From positions 2,865,501 to 2,929,500 of the forward strand of contig OY718805.1 in the NCBI GenBank assembly GCA_963070105.1: a stretch of DNA of 64,000 nt, written 5' to 3'. The position numbers and the translations under genes were made by a program. The notes beneath the pieces are model-generated. The model had not been told where the DNA came from and made no database searches. It saw only the letters and a list, made by a program, of their open reading frames with translations. This document shows positions 18,374 to 30,203 of this stretch, one piece after another. The DNA is from Litomosoides sigmodontis (lineage: Eukaryota > Nematoda > Chromadorea > Rhabditida > Onchocercidae). How positions within the stretch are numbered: the first letter of the stretch is position 1; each line of letters starts with the position of its first letter.

Positions 18374-21300
18374 TATGCATGTTTATATATTCTGCTCTTA
18401 CTCCATCTATATTTTCTTTGTTCGTAGGCATGTGTCATATGCACACACACACACACACGTACGTGTACGCATGCACATATATTTGGATGTGTGAAATAGG
18501 GGATATTCATCCTAAAATACATAACAAGAACATTCTTTGACAAATCTCACGCTGCCGACTTTCTACTGAAAATGAAACTAAAATTCAATTTCATCCAAGA
18601 AACATTTTTAGGCATATACTATTTGAGACTTCAAAAAATGTGAAATGATTTTTTTTAAAAAAATTAATTGATTACACTGTTAATACATTTGTATTGGAAT
18701 TTAATGGATTAGCTGCAAATTTTTCGGTTCGAATTTCGAAAATAAGCTGTAAATGAACGTTTCCAATGTAACAGATCAAAATATAAATTCTTCAATTACT
18801 GTATACCTTGAAAAACTTTAAAAAAATTTCAGTAAAAAAAAAGAAAACGATCATTTGAATTATTGTTGTTAGTTTGATGTGAAATGAATAATTTACATAA
18901 AATAATATTTTTTTATTGAATAATTTGCATAATTTCTTTTCTCGTACTCAGTTCTTCTTCATTTGAATGTAATTAATCCATTTATGAAAAAAATGCCATT
19001 ACCGATGATAGCGATTGTGAAAGTGATGATGATAATGATGATAGTGATGAGATATCATAATAAGTGATGATGACGACGATAGCAAAATTACTAGATAAAG
19101 TATTGCTCATTTAATTTAATCAAAAAATTTAAAAGAAAAAAGTTGTAGCTTTTCTAAAATTTTTCATCTCACTAATTTTGCTAGTTAAAATTTTTGCTTT
19201 CCCTCTTCAGACTGGACTAAACTACATAGACTGAAGTTCTGCTCTAGCAAAATTAACCAATTTAAACGTTAGAAATAGCAAGTCTCTGCCTTTCTCTCTC
19301 ACACACCCGTTCACTCTTACAAAGTAATTAATTAATTCATACATCAATTGCTGTGACTCATTCGATCTTTCGTCAAAAGATCTCTCATCGACCATTCATT
19401 CCATCGGTGTGAATTTTCAATTGCTAAACAAAGGAAAATTTTACTAAACAAAAAAAAAGTGTGAAAGACAAAGCAAAAAAAAAAGCCGCCAAATTGCCAA
19501 ACGAGAAGAGAGTGGGCAAGATGAAAGGGAAGTGAAAAAATTTTTGAAATAAAAAAAATGGGAGAAAAAAAATAAGGGGAAAAGCTAAACATTAAAATTA
19601 TTTTATTGCTTGGGAAGCAAGCCAAAATTGAAACTAACTAACTAATATAGCAAGACGAAATAGCTTTTCATTTCGTTTGCCTCTCTGTTAGCTCTCGACG
19701 ATTGCAAATTATGCTATTTTGAAAATGTTAAGCAAAGGTGAAAAGGTTTTATTTGCCATTCAGGTCATTTTTCCTTTTTTTTTTTTGCTTTCCTATCCAT
19801 CAACTTCTACCGTCCTTTATCGTCCATCTCATTTCGCCTGCTAAATTTTAGTCAATTTTCACATTGCATTCATTCCGTTGTTGCATTTGTAATCAGTTTG
19901 CTACGGAAATTTTTTCAACAATTTATTTATATTTGCATCTTTTTTTTAAAAAAAACCGAAAAAAAAATTTGTTTGCTGCAAAATTTTACGAATAAATAAT
20001 ATTATTTGAATTTGAAAATTTTTAAAAACTTTTCCTTTCAATAAATTATATTATACTACACCTCCGCGATACTGTATTATAGTTACCGTATAATTTTTTT
20101 ACATTTTTTTAGGATTGCTGTAGAATTTGCATTTCCTGCTAAATGTTTCTTCTCTCAAGCATTTCAACTGTACGTTTGAATGCCTGCCCAGTTAAGTCTG
20201 ATCAGTGAAGTAAGATAGCAAATAATTTTGAGCTATTTAATTTAAACTATCGAATTAGTTGTCATTGGTCAGTATAGGATATTTATCGTACCTAATGCGT
20301 AAATATTTTATTTCATCTCAAGTAATGTAAAAATATGCAGAAATGGTGAATTTAAATTTTAAATCCAACGATTTTGAATTCAAATTAGACGGCTTGAGAG
20401 TTGAACTTTGGTGCTAAATCTGAAATTAAAAAAAATCGATCACAAAACAATGTATTCGTATATACTAAAAATATAAGAAGATATCGTTACCAGGCGGTAT
20501 GAAGTCATTTCCGATCAAGAATTAAACACAATATGTTAATTTGAAATTAGGAATTAATAACTCGAATATTTATATTGGCAAATTGTATTAGGAGGGACGA
20601 TAACATCAGAAGAGAGTGTCGCTCGATATGCAACAAGTGTAGCCCATATGTTTATTCAAGTGAGGCATATTTAGAAAGTTTATTTACTCAATGCTTGAAA
20701 TCAATAAAAAATAATTCATAATCCTTTTTCCTCAACTATCATTAACAAATTCTTAGTAAATAAGGAAGTTAATTTAAGTACGAGCAGTTGTTGGATGAGA
20801 AAATTTTAATTTCAAATTAATCGCTCATTTATTAAAGTACTAACTTTGTATTTCGTTGTTTCGTTCTATTCGTTTTTTTCTTTTAGATAATTGCAATAAT
20901 TTTTATTCGTCATCTTAAATCAAGAAATGAAACGATCGGAGAGAGAGAAAGAGAGAGAGAGAGGATTACAACTTAATCAGAATCAAATTGTTTATTGCAT
21001 GAAGCGAGAGAGAGAGAGAGCGCGGATATAAGCAGAGAAAGAGGGAGAGAGAAAAAAGTAGTCGGGTGGATTAGAGAGATGAAGTTCATCTAACTGTAAT
21101 GATGATTGAGGAATGTGAAAGGAACGTGGTAAATGAGGAAAGCCTAGAGATGATTCAATATGGAAAATGGCATTGGAAAAGAAATGAAGGAAGCATTTGT
21201 TACCTTGGCAGGTTGAGAACCTTTGATTTTGTAAATTTTTAATTTGCACGCATGTTTTATTTACATTCTTTTATAATTATTGCGAAAATATTAATTGCTA

Positions 21301-21416
21301 TATAATTTTCTTAATTACTGTCATTTTACCTTAACACTATGTTCAGCTATAATTGTGTAGAAATTAGGAAAAGTTAGTTGAATTATGCAATGTAAATCAA
21401 TTTTTAAGAATTGGAA

Positions 21417-24400
21417 ATGGAAAACAATGATGATAAGAGATATTTGGATTTCGAGTCGAGACATCAGCAACAACTGTTAACAGCAGGTGTACCGAAGCAT
21501 TTCTGGCGACGCTTACATGAAAAGCTTGTCAATGAAATATTTGATGCGGGTGATTTTTTTCAAATATTGGAGGAAATTAATGAAGATGGCAAGCATCATT
21601 ACACAGTTGTGGCGCTCCAACAATTGAGAATGGACGATCCTAACTGGTAAGCAATATTCGATCATGTTTTAAATCATCAAGACCGCGAGTTCAACATTGT
21701 AAAATACTTGAGAATCTTGTTTATATTATCGATGGTACTAGTGAGTTACACTTAATATACTAAATGAAGTAGTAATAGATATTGAAAACGCATTTCGCAG
21801 TATGAGTGTATGCTTCAGAAGAAATTGTACTTTTTCATCTTAACCAGTAGGGATAAAAATTTCTTCATTAATTCGCTCGAAAACTTTACAAGATGAGCAG
21901 TTTCTGTCATTTACATTTAATATTTATATTTCAATTTTTTCCCTTTTTCAGCATTTTTCTGATAGATCATGCTTGGACTTTTCGGCCACAGATTGCGCGC
22001 AAGCAGTTGCGTGAAATTCCTGGTCTGTTGGATCGAATTTGTGATGTTTTCAATATTAAAGTATGATGTGCTTTTTTTTGTATTGCTAAATGAAGCTACA
22101 GCTGCTAAAATTAGGTGTAGGAATAAAGTTCATCATTTGAAAAGATGCAAAAATCGCGCAACATCCAATCACTTTGAAACTGCATTAGAAATTCAGTAAC
22201 CTATAGTATTCCTATCAGGTTTTTGAATGAAAACTATCAGTATTACCTTCTTAATTTACTGACATTATAATGGTTATAATTGTTTTGTTAGAATTCACCA
22301 TTGAGACCACATGTACATTTCATGTTAAAGAAAAGTGACACTAAGGTTGACATTAGTTTTTTCTTCGAGATTACTCATTTGAGGAGCAAGAAAGAAATAC
22401 AGAGGAAAGTCTTTCCGATTACGGTAGCAGTGATGACGAAGTACAAAGTCCAAGTGGGTTGAACGCACAAGTTGGAATTAAAGAGGATGAAGGTATGTTG
22501 AAGTTGTAGTTTGAAAAAAGAATCGCGATGATAAGTGTGAAAGCGGTGCGAGATCAAATGGCACCACGCTTCATAATGATGCTGAACGCAGTAAGTTTAA
22601 TTATAGATCTTCTAATTGCAATTTTTTATAGGTATCGTATCACGTTTGTTTACAAGTTCTGATAAGATATGATATTAGAACCATTGAAGTATGAGCTATT
22701 TTGCTAGTAGTCCTAGCAGTTAGTTGATCTGCTTCTCATATTTTCTTGCTTAAACCTACTGCTGTTTGTCCTTGTAGAACACCGTAACAGCACTCCTGAA
22801 AGTGTAACGGGGACCCCAATGTCAGGAATGTCAGGGAGTCTCATTACTTCAGAAGAAGATCGCCGAATAAATGAAGTTTTGCGTCAGATGTGGCGTTACA
22901 TCCATACATATACAATACGTTTTTTAGAAAAGGTATCTGAAAAGTTGTACAAACGTGTACAAAGTTCCATCTCTCTCATTTTCTGACAAATCTCTGTTTT
23001 TTGTTGCATATAAGTTTAAAAAAAGTTTGCTAAAATTAACTTTTTCCACTTAATGATTTTTATACTAGGAACCGGACGAATGTGACATGCCGCTATGGTA
23101 CATGCCTGATGAGTTTGGTGTTCGAATTGGTTACAGTCATATACCCAATTGTCGAATGGTACCTATCTATCACATGCCAGAAAATATAGCCTACAGTCTG
23201 CTATTTCCCATTCAAGATGTGGAAGCTGAAGGTAATTTACAACTTTTTAATGGAAAAGTTTATTATTCAGTGTGTTTCGGCAAAGTTAATGGACAAAAAT
23301 GCAGCCTAGAAATTTCAGAAGCTGTTACTCGTGATTATGTCGACACAATGATTATGAGAAGCCACCCGGAATGGCGCCATATTTTGATGCATCCATGGAC
23401 TCCTGTGGATTTAACAGGCGAAAAGCTGAAACATGTCATTGCTACAGATTGGCATTTTACAGTAAAGCAATTTCATTGCTTCCTTTAAATTTTGTAGTTG
23501 TAAGTGCGAAAGAAACGTGTGTGGAATGAATGAGTTGGTATGTGCTTTCAAAATAAGATTTCAATGGGATGATTTGTGTTATTTTCCCTTATATTTTAGC
23601 GTTGTCGAGTTCCTGATGTTTTGCCAATAGATGTTCCAAGTATCGTTCCCGGTCTTGATTTATCATCGAGGAAAATACATGTATTTGGTGATGATTTGAA
23701 ATTTTTCTCGAATTTAAAAGCGATTGAAATTGTTGAAGTTAATTGTATCGAGGACGCAGATCTCATATGGATGCGGAAGCACTTCAGCGATTACAAGTAA
23801 TTTATTTTCGGTTTCGTATTAACACTCGTAATGTTTTCATTCTGATTTACCATTTACTATATACGGAATGTTCTTAGATACTAACTACTCCTCTCTTCAG
23901 TAGTTGTAGAAGTTAATTCAAATGTGAGGTCGTAGATGGCAAAGATAAGGATTTGGAAATAGTATAATGGATTCATAGCTTATACCGGTAAACGCCTTCA
24001 AAATCAACTTTGGCAATGAAAACTTTGATTTTAGAAATTTGTGTGAGAAAAACCCGAAAGCTTTGGTGAATCAGTTTCCGTACGATAGCGTGTTGAGTGT
24101 AAAAGATTTATTATCAGCGACAATACAATCAGTGTATCGTGATAGCGTGGTAGAATCGAAACTGATGCGCTGGCAGCCACTGTGGTTCGAAACAACATTC
24201 AATCTTGAAACTGAATTACCTCAGTTTGTAGCGTATTATCAGCAACGAGCATTCAAGTTCGTTTTCTTTTTCTAATTTTTTTTATGTACCTCACGTGCAC
24301 GTTTTTGTGATCTTCGAATGAAGATAAATCAGTTTTTCATTTTCATAAGTTTTCATCAATTTCATAAGTTAATGCTAAGCTTTACCGATATTGTGAATCC

Positions 24401-26307
24401 AAAAAAAAAAATCAGGCATTCCTAATATAAATATTAGGAACACCTGATTTGAACTTCATGAACATCTGTGCTTCATCGAGGCAGAAAAAGACGAGGGTTG
24501 CGGTTGACAATTTATCATAGTAGTACATCATCTGATTTATGCAGGAATATGGATAATACCTGGATAGTAAAACCATGGAATCTTGCACGAGGTTTAGATA
24601 TGCATGTCACTGATAATTTATCGTATATTATCCGTCTTATCGAAAGTGGGCCTAAGGTGCGTTTAAAATATTAAGCCGAAGTGTTGGAGTACTTATTGTT
24701 CAAGTTATAGATGCTTAACCAACTGATACATAAAGTAATTTTGTGATTTTTTAGATTGCCTGTAAATATATTCATCGACCTGTTCTCTTTCGAAGACCTG
24801 ACAGCGGTAATATGGTGAAATTTGATTTGCAGTATATCATATTTTTGCGTTGCTTACAACCACTGAAACTGTTTTTGTACAAAAATTTTTTGGTACGATT
24901 TGCAGTGAAGTAGGTTTATTTAGAATTAATATTTTGCCCAAAATTTTTTTACAAACCTTTACGATTTGCGAGTATCTGGGGATATGAACTACTGAATATC
25001 CTATATTTCATCGGCGTTGTTCTGAACGTCCTGACTTCTATAAGTTGGAGAGCCAGTACTAAAAAATCGAGCCACATTTTGAGTATTTTTTAAGAGTTCG
25101 GGCACAAATGTGCTGTAATCAAAATATGCTTTGCACTAAAAAATTGATCGTCCGGCATAAAAATGGGTACAGTATCTTCACACTGATTTTTTCGGTGTAA
25201 AACTTTTAAAAATCTAATTTTCAGTGACTTTTCCCTGTCCGAATTGGATGACCGTAATACTCATTTCACAGGTTCAAATTGTGAGGATGACAAAGTTCTG
25301 AACGTAAGTTGTTTGCAATATTTTTGACTCTGCTTCTATTCAAAATATCCATTTCTTTTTATCGAAAAATTTGATTAAGTGAATCATATGTGACCAAATT
25401 CTTGTTTTTTAATTTTGTCATCACACTATTTATAAACATAATTTTGATCAAATTTTGCCACCAATTCATGTTTCTTTTTAACTTAGATGGATTGCAAGGA
25501 TTTTATTGACCAATGGAAGAGATTGTATGATGTGGAATGGAGCGAAATACAGGAGAAAATCAATGAAGTTATCAAAGATGTGATTAAAACTGTGTCTAGG
25601 TGCTGTGATTAGAATGTTTTTCGATTTTAAAGCAACAGGAAGTGTTAGCCAAGAATTTTGCTTTTTTTATCCTATACCATTTTCAGAAAGAGTACCACTA
25701 ATAGAAGCTTTTTTAGGGAGAAACCTCCTCGGGGAATTGCGCCGAATGCACAGTCTCGGGCAATGTATGGAATGGACATAATGTTGAAGTGGGACTCTGA
25801 TGGTTTGTTTCTTCAGTAGTTTCGGAGAGACTTGTTTAGGAAGACATCAAATATCTGTTTTACGAAGCTTGATTCTGTTTCAAGTTGTTTTTTTTTTTAA
25901 TTCGAAAAGTCTGTTATTTATTGACCTAGAATAAAATAAACTTCCTGAAAAGTTTTCATTCAGTAATCTTTAGCTTTGGTTTTGACGGTAATGCTGTGGA
26001 AGGTCAAAGAAAATAATTTCTCCTGTGCCTTTTACGAAATTCGTCCTTATCTCGTTTTGTCGTTATTGTATTAGGAATTTGATTGATTAAAGCTGTTATT
26101 TTTATATTTGTATGCAATTTCGTTAAAATTACGCAATTTATGATTCCAGATCATGCTACGCGTAAAGTTTGTGTTTCTTTTATCGAAGGGAATTCCATGC
26201 CTGATTACGATCGAGCCTGTAAATTTTATGCGGATTTTGCAGATGCAGCTTTTACAGCGCTATTTACAGATGAAAATATCACTGATATATCGATCGAGCT
26301 GGTTTAG
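21417..26307 (+). CDS. ttll-12: Tubulin-tyrosine ligase-like protein 12
   Basis: TTLL12 family: an N-terminal SET-like half and a C-terminal TTL-like half, linked in other animals to tubulin modification and chromatin. Exons: 21417-21646, 21952-22060, 22384-22492, 22778-22932, 23069-23231, 23319-23461, 23600-23796, 24035-24256, 24545-24656, 24755-24909, 25225-25303, 25487-25599, 25687-25802, 26150-26307. All phases agree, giving about 686 residues (human protein about 644). Landmarks in order are [116 protein letters not shown] and the ending [10 protein letters not shown]. Residues about 115-180 form an acidic Ser/Glu-rich linker. The start was chosen as the first ATG upstream of the conserved block. 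The E-x-N of the ATP-site loop is kept as IEGNS. The stretch 23232-23318 is read as an intron because it interrupts a block that is continuous in relatives. Confidence 0.95.
24411..24448. repeat. Near-perfect intronic inverted repeat
   Basis: ATCAGG-ca-TTCCTAATA, loop TAAA, then TATTAGGAA-ca-CCTGAT. Fifteen base pairs form around one symmetric 2x2 internal loop. It lies in the TTLL12 intron 24257-24544. Confidence 0.85.
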
Positions 26308-26489
26308 TTGCTGTTGTGATATTTTTGGCTATTTATTAGTTTGACGCCTGATAATTTTGTTTGAGGCTAATAATATTCAATTTGTGCACTGTTAGCTTCA
26401 ATTATTTACATCGAGTTCTAGCAAGAAGCTGTCTCCATCTTTGTAAATTACTCTTATGATCGAGTATTATTTGTATTTGTGCAAGTGTT

Positions 26490-26828
26490 TTGCAGCATAA
26501 GTTTATCTGCTACGTAGTTGTTCGGTTACTTTTATTTGATTTTATACAGAAAAATCGTAAATATCAAGCACCTCTGGTAGGTATTCGATTTGACTTTTTA
26601 ATGCCGGAGCTGAATGAGACACTTACGACCTATATGAATTTATTTACCCTCTATAACTTCTCTGTTGAATCCTCTAAATACTCTAAAAAAGGTGGATTAA
26701 GTGTTGTTATGCCATCCATTACAGTATATAAAAAGTGTGAAATTCATAGACTGTCAGTTATTCCACTAACCATCGGCATCATTGCTTATGAACGGATAAA
26801 GAGTCGCAGTAAAATATCAGGAGGATGA
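26490..26828 (+). other. Unassigned open reading frame, 112 codons, no ATG at its head
   Basis: The open frame begins right after a GTTTTGCAG acceptor-like site and ends at TGA. A second acceptor-like ATACAG and a CTG|GTAGGT donor-like site lie inside it. I recognise no family. It could be an extra 3' exon or UTR of TTLL12, or chance. Confidence 0.15.
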
Positions 26829-28462
26829 TCTTTCTACAATAGGAATTCGACATCAACAGAAATTCCCGTACACAGAATATAAAAGATATACAGTGCTAAA
26901 AGAAGTAATCGTTTTAGCTATGCAATGGTTAATTTTTGTGATCCTAACAAAAATATGAAATTTCTTTCGTTTCTTGAGAAGTTTAAATTAAAATTATGGA
27001 ATGTGACATTACTAATTTCCTTCTGCAGCGTTGTCTCTGGAAGAGTGTATTTCATGATTTAATTAAGTAAATTAAGTTTAATAACATTCAAATAACTTCC
27101 AATTTGCAAAATATAAAAAAAAAGATACAGTTCTGCAAAAAAAGAGAAAGCAGAATTCGCGGTTGTCTGTTGTATTTCGACAATATCATTTCGGTAGCTA
27201 AAACCGGTGAGAAAGAAATGCGTTATTAAGCCATCTCATTTCCATACTATTTGAATCATACCGTACCGGTCATTTAGCTTTTTCTCTTTGAAACTAAAAA
27301 ATTTCCATGTCTTCTTCAGAATGCACAATAATAGCTCATTTTTCGATGAAGTATTTCATGTTCGTAATTTTACACAATGCAGCACGAATCATGAAGTTTA
27401 GAAAACAACTTGGAGGAAAAACTGAATAGAGTGTAAAGTGTGATTGAGAAATAACAAATCATCAAAATTCCATCCTATCATAATTTATTAACATTTTTTG
27501 GTCAAAAAAAGTCTCATTCCATATTTTATAGGAAATATTTTGCCACCGGTTTACGTATGATACTACAATAATTTGTCAAAATTTTGTTTTTTTTTTCTTT
27601 TCTAACCATATTTTGCTCGCTTTATCGCTAATAAATTGTTTCAAAAGAGAAAAATAAATTGTTAAGTTTAAAAAAAAAAATGATTTCCAAAGTTTTAAAG
27701 TTTTCCATTAAGTTTAAAAGTTTAAATAGTTGCGCTTGTGCTCAAGTTAGATATATTCATCGCACACCTTTCCAGTGCGGCTCGCAGTGTCGAAATAACT
27801 TGTTGCAAATGAAAGGAATAAGTGGTTTTCTCATTTTTTCCACAAACACAACAGTTCGATATTTTAATTCGGTCGTTTAACAAACAATTCCTATGTAAAT
27901 TTTAAATTCAAAAAATAAAAAATTAATAATAAGCATCCCAATGCTATCTAAAATTATTTCTCGTTACATTTTAACAGCATATTTTTTGAAAATTTTCTAA
28001 TAGCTAAAAGTTACTTTCCTTTTTTTTCACTTTTTTTTATAATTTGTTATTTCATAAATATAATTTAAGTACTTTTTTTTTAACCAAAAAATTTCTTCCC
28101 ATCTTTAGCTGTGATCATTCAATGGAACAGTCCGAATTAATTAACTTAATTCATTTTGGCATTAAAATACAGAAATATTCCTATTATGAGAAATTATTGA
28201 AGTAAAAATGTATTCAGTCAATCTCTGTCGGAAATATTTGACTGAGAGGAATTGAACATTGAGGATTAACAAAGCAATGTACGATCATTCATTCATTGTT
28301 TCATTTTGCTGAAAAATACAGATTGTTGAAAGTATGAAATGTCTATCTGCCATTTCAATTCCTCTTCGGAATTTCAATACTTTATCACAAATGTACAAAA
28401 TAAAATAAGCGGAAACCTGAAATTAATTCGGGTCATATATTAAACATTCCCACTCTATCCCC

Positions 28463-28502
28463 TTCCTTTCTCTCGCTTTCTCTCTTTCTCTCTCTCTCTC
28501 CC
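28463..28502. repeat. CT-rich simple repeat
   Basis: TCTC/TTTC run of about 40 bp, one of several pyrimidine tracts in the window. Confidence 0.8.
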
Positions 28503-28880
28503 TCTGTTTGCCATCCTTTCCTTCCACCCTTCTACGAAAAATTTAAACGAATGAAAGAAGATAAATTTGAACTTTTTTTTTCAAATATATTAATATTATT
28601 TAAACTATATTTAAAACACACTTTTTTTAAATTTTTACAAAAAAAGAAAATTAACTTTATAAAAAATGATTGGAAAAGAAATTTGCTCTCTCTCAACTTA
28701 ATTCCTTCTTCTAGTGAAAATTTTTGAAAAAGTTTAACTTAATTACATGAAATGGTGCAGGTAGAGAGATAGAAAGATAGGCGCATTTACACATGTAAGG
28801 CAATCATCACCGATTGGTAATGGCTCAACAATGTTTTTAAGACTTTCTGATTGAAAACAGGAAGGAGTAGATATGTAGGT

Positions 28881-28925
28881 ACTTAGGTGAGTGGGTAGGT
28901 AGGTAGGTAGGTAGGTAAGTAGGTA
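28881..28925. repeat. (GTAG)n short tandem repeat
   Basis: About nine GTAG-like units at the left edge of a composite microsatellite block. Confidence 0.85.
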
Positions 28926-28967
28926 AACGACTTTAGGTGACTCATCTGTTCTCACCTATTCCACCTT

Positions 28968-29033
28968 TCCCTCCCTCCCTACCTCCCTCCCTCCCTCCCT
29001 CCCTCCTTCCTTCCTTCCTTCCTGCCTTCCTTC

Positions 29034-29064
<31 letters not shown>

Positions 29065-29098
29065 TTTTCCTTCCTTCCTTCCTTCCTTCCTTTCTTCC
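28968..29098. repeat. CCCT/CCTT/CTTT pyrimidine tract
   Basis: Graded tetranucleotide tract (CCTC, then CCTT, then CTTT) leading directly into the (CATT)n array. Confidence 0.9.
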
Positions 29099-29872
29099 TT
29101 CATTCATTCATTCATTCATTCATTCATTCATTCATTCATTCATTCATTCATTCATTCATTCATTCATTCATTCATTCATTCATTCATTCATTCATTCATT
29201 CATTCATTCATTCATTCATTCATTCATTCATTCATTCATTCATTCATTCATTCATTCATTCATTCATTCATTCATTCATTCATTCATTCATTCATTCATT
29301 CATTCATTCATTCATTCATTCATTCATTCATTCATTCATTCATTCATTCATTCATTCATTCATTCATTCATTCATTCATTCATTCATTCATTCATTCATT
29401 CATTCATTCATTCATTCATTCATTCATTCATTCATTCATTCATTCATTCATTCATTCATTCATTCATTCATTCATTCATTCATTCATTCATTCATTCATT
29501 CATTCATTCATTCATTCATTCATTCATTCATTCATTCATTCATTCATTCATTCATTCATTCATTCATTCATTCATTCATTCATTCATTCATTCATTCATT
29601 CATTCATTCATTCATTCATTCATTCATTCATTCATTCATTCATTCATTCATTCATTCATTCATTCATTCATTCATTCATTCATTCATTCATTCAGTCATT
29701 CATTCATTCAGTCAGTCATTCATTCATTCATTCATTCATTCAGTCATTCATTCATTCATTCATTCAATCATTCATTCATTCATTCAGTCATTCATTCATT
29801 CAGTCATTCATTCATTCACTCATTCATTCATTCACTCATTCATTCATTCAGTCATTCATTCATTCATTCATC
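29099..29872. repeat. (CATT)n tetranucleotide array, about 770 bp
   Basis: About 190 CATT units. The array is pure to about 29690, then carries CAGT and CACT variants towards the right end. The 353-residue open frame across it, a repeating FIHS peptide, is an artefact because the unit contains no stop codon in that frame. Confidence 0.98.
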
Positions 29873-30203
29873 CCACTCATTCCCAATATAACCCGATCGG
29901 TCGGTGTGGCTTTGCAGCGATCGCATTCTTTGTCGATCGGTTGCCGATCGGTGGTGCTACTACTACGATCATTTTGGTCCTTCAATGACTGCGGCTGACT
30001 TTCGCTATTGTAGTGGACAATAACAATTGGACTTTTGTATTCATTAAACGTAAAGTAAACTGATTATTCTCTCAACGAAATATGTGCCTTATGCTCAAAA
30101 TTTTTTAATTCTCTCTCTCTTATTTTAAAACAAAACAAAGAAAAGAGACTTCTGCATTCAAATTATTACAATCTCGCTGTGCTACCCGACCGATAACTTT
30201 ATT

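Larger units (their letters stand above)
26308..30203. other. Intergenic: TTLL12 3' flank to transgelin-like start
   Basis: No gene is firmly supported. A 112-codon open frame at 26490-26828 preceded by a TTTTGCAG acceptor, and a 67-codon frame near 27680-27880, are recorded but resemble nothing known. The right third holds a CT run (28463-28502), GTAG repeats (28881-28925), a CCTT-rich tract and the (CATT)n array. A cluster of CGATCG sites sits just upstream of the next gene. Confidence 0.5.

Noticed and set aside
22523..22590. Possible extra TTLL12 exon ending at a GTAAGT donor
   Set aside because: No acceptor gives the required phase, while the flanking exons join directly in phase 1 without it.
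28937..29998. 353-residue FIHS-repeat protein
   Set aside because: The (CATT)n unit is stop-free. There is no start context, splice structure or non-repeat domain.
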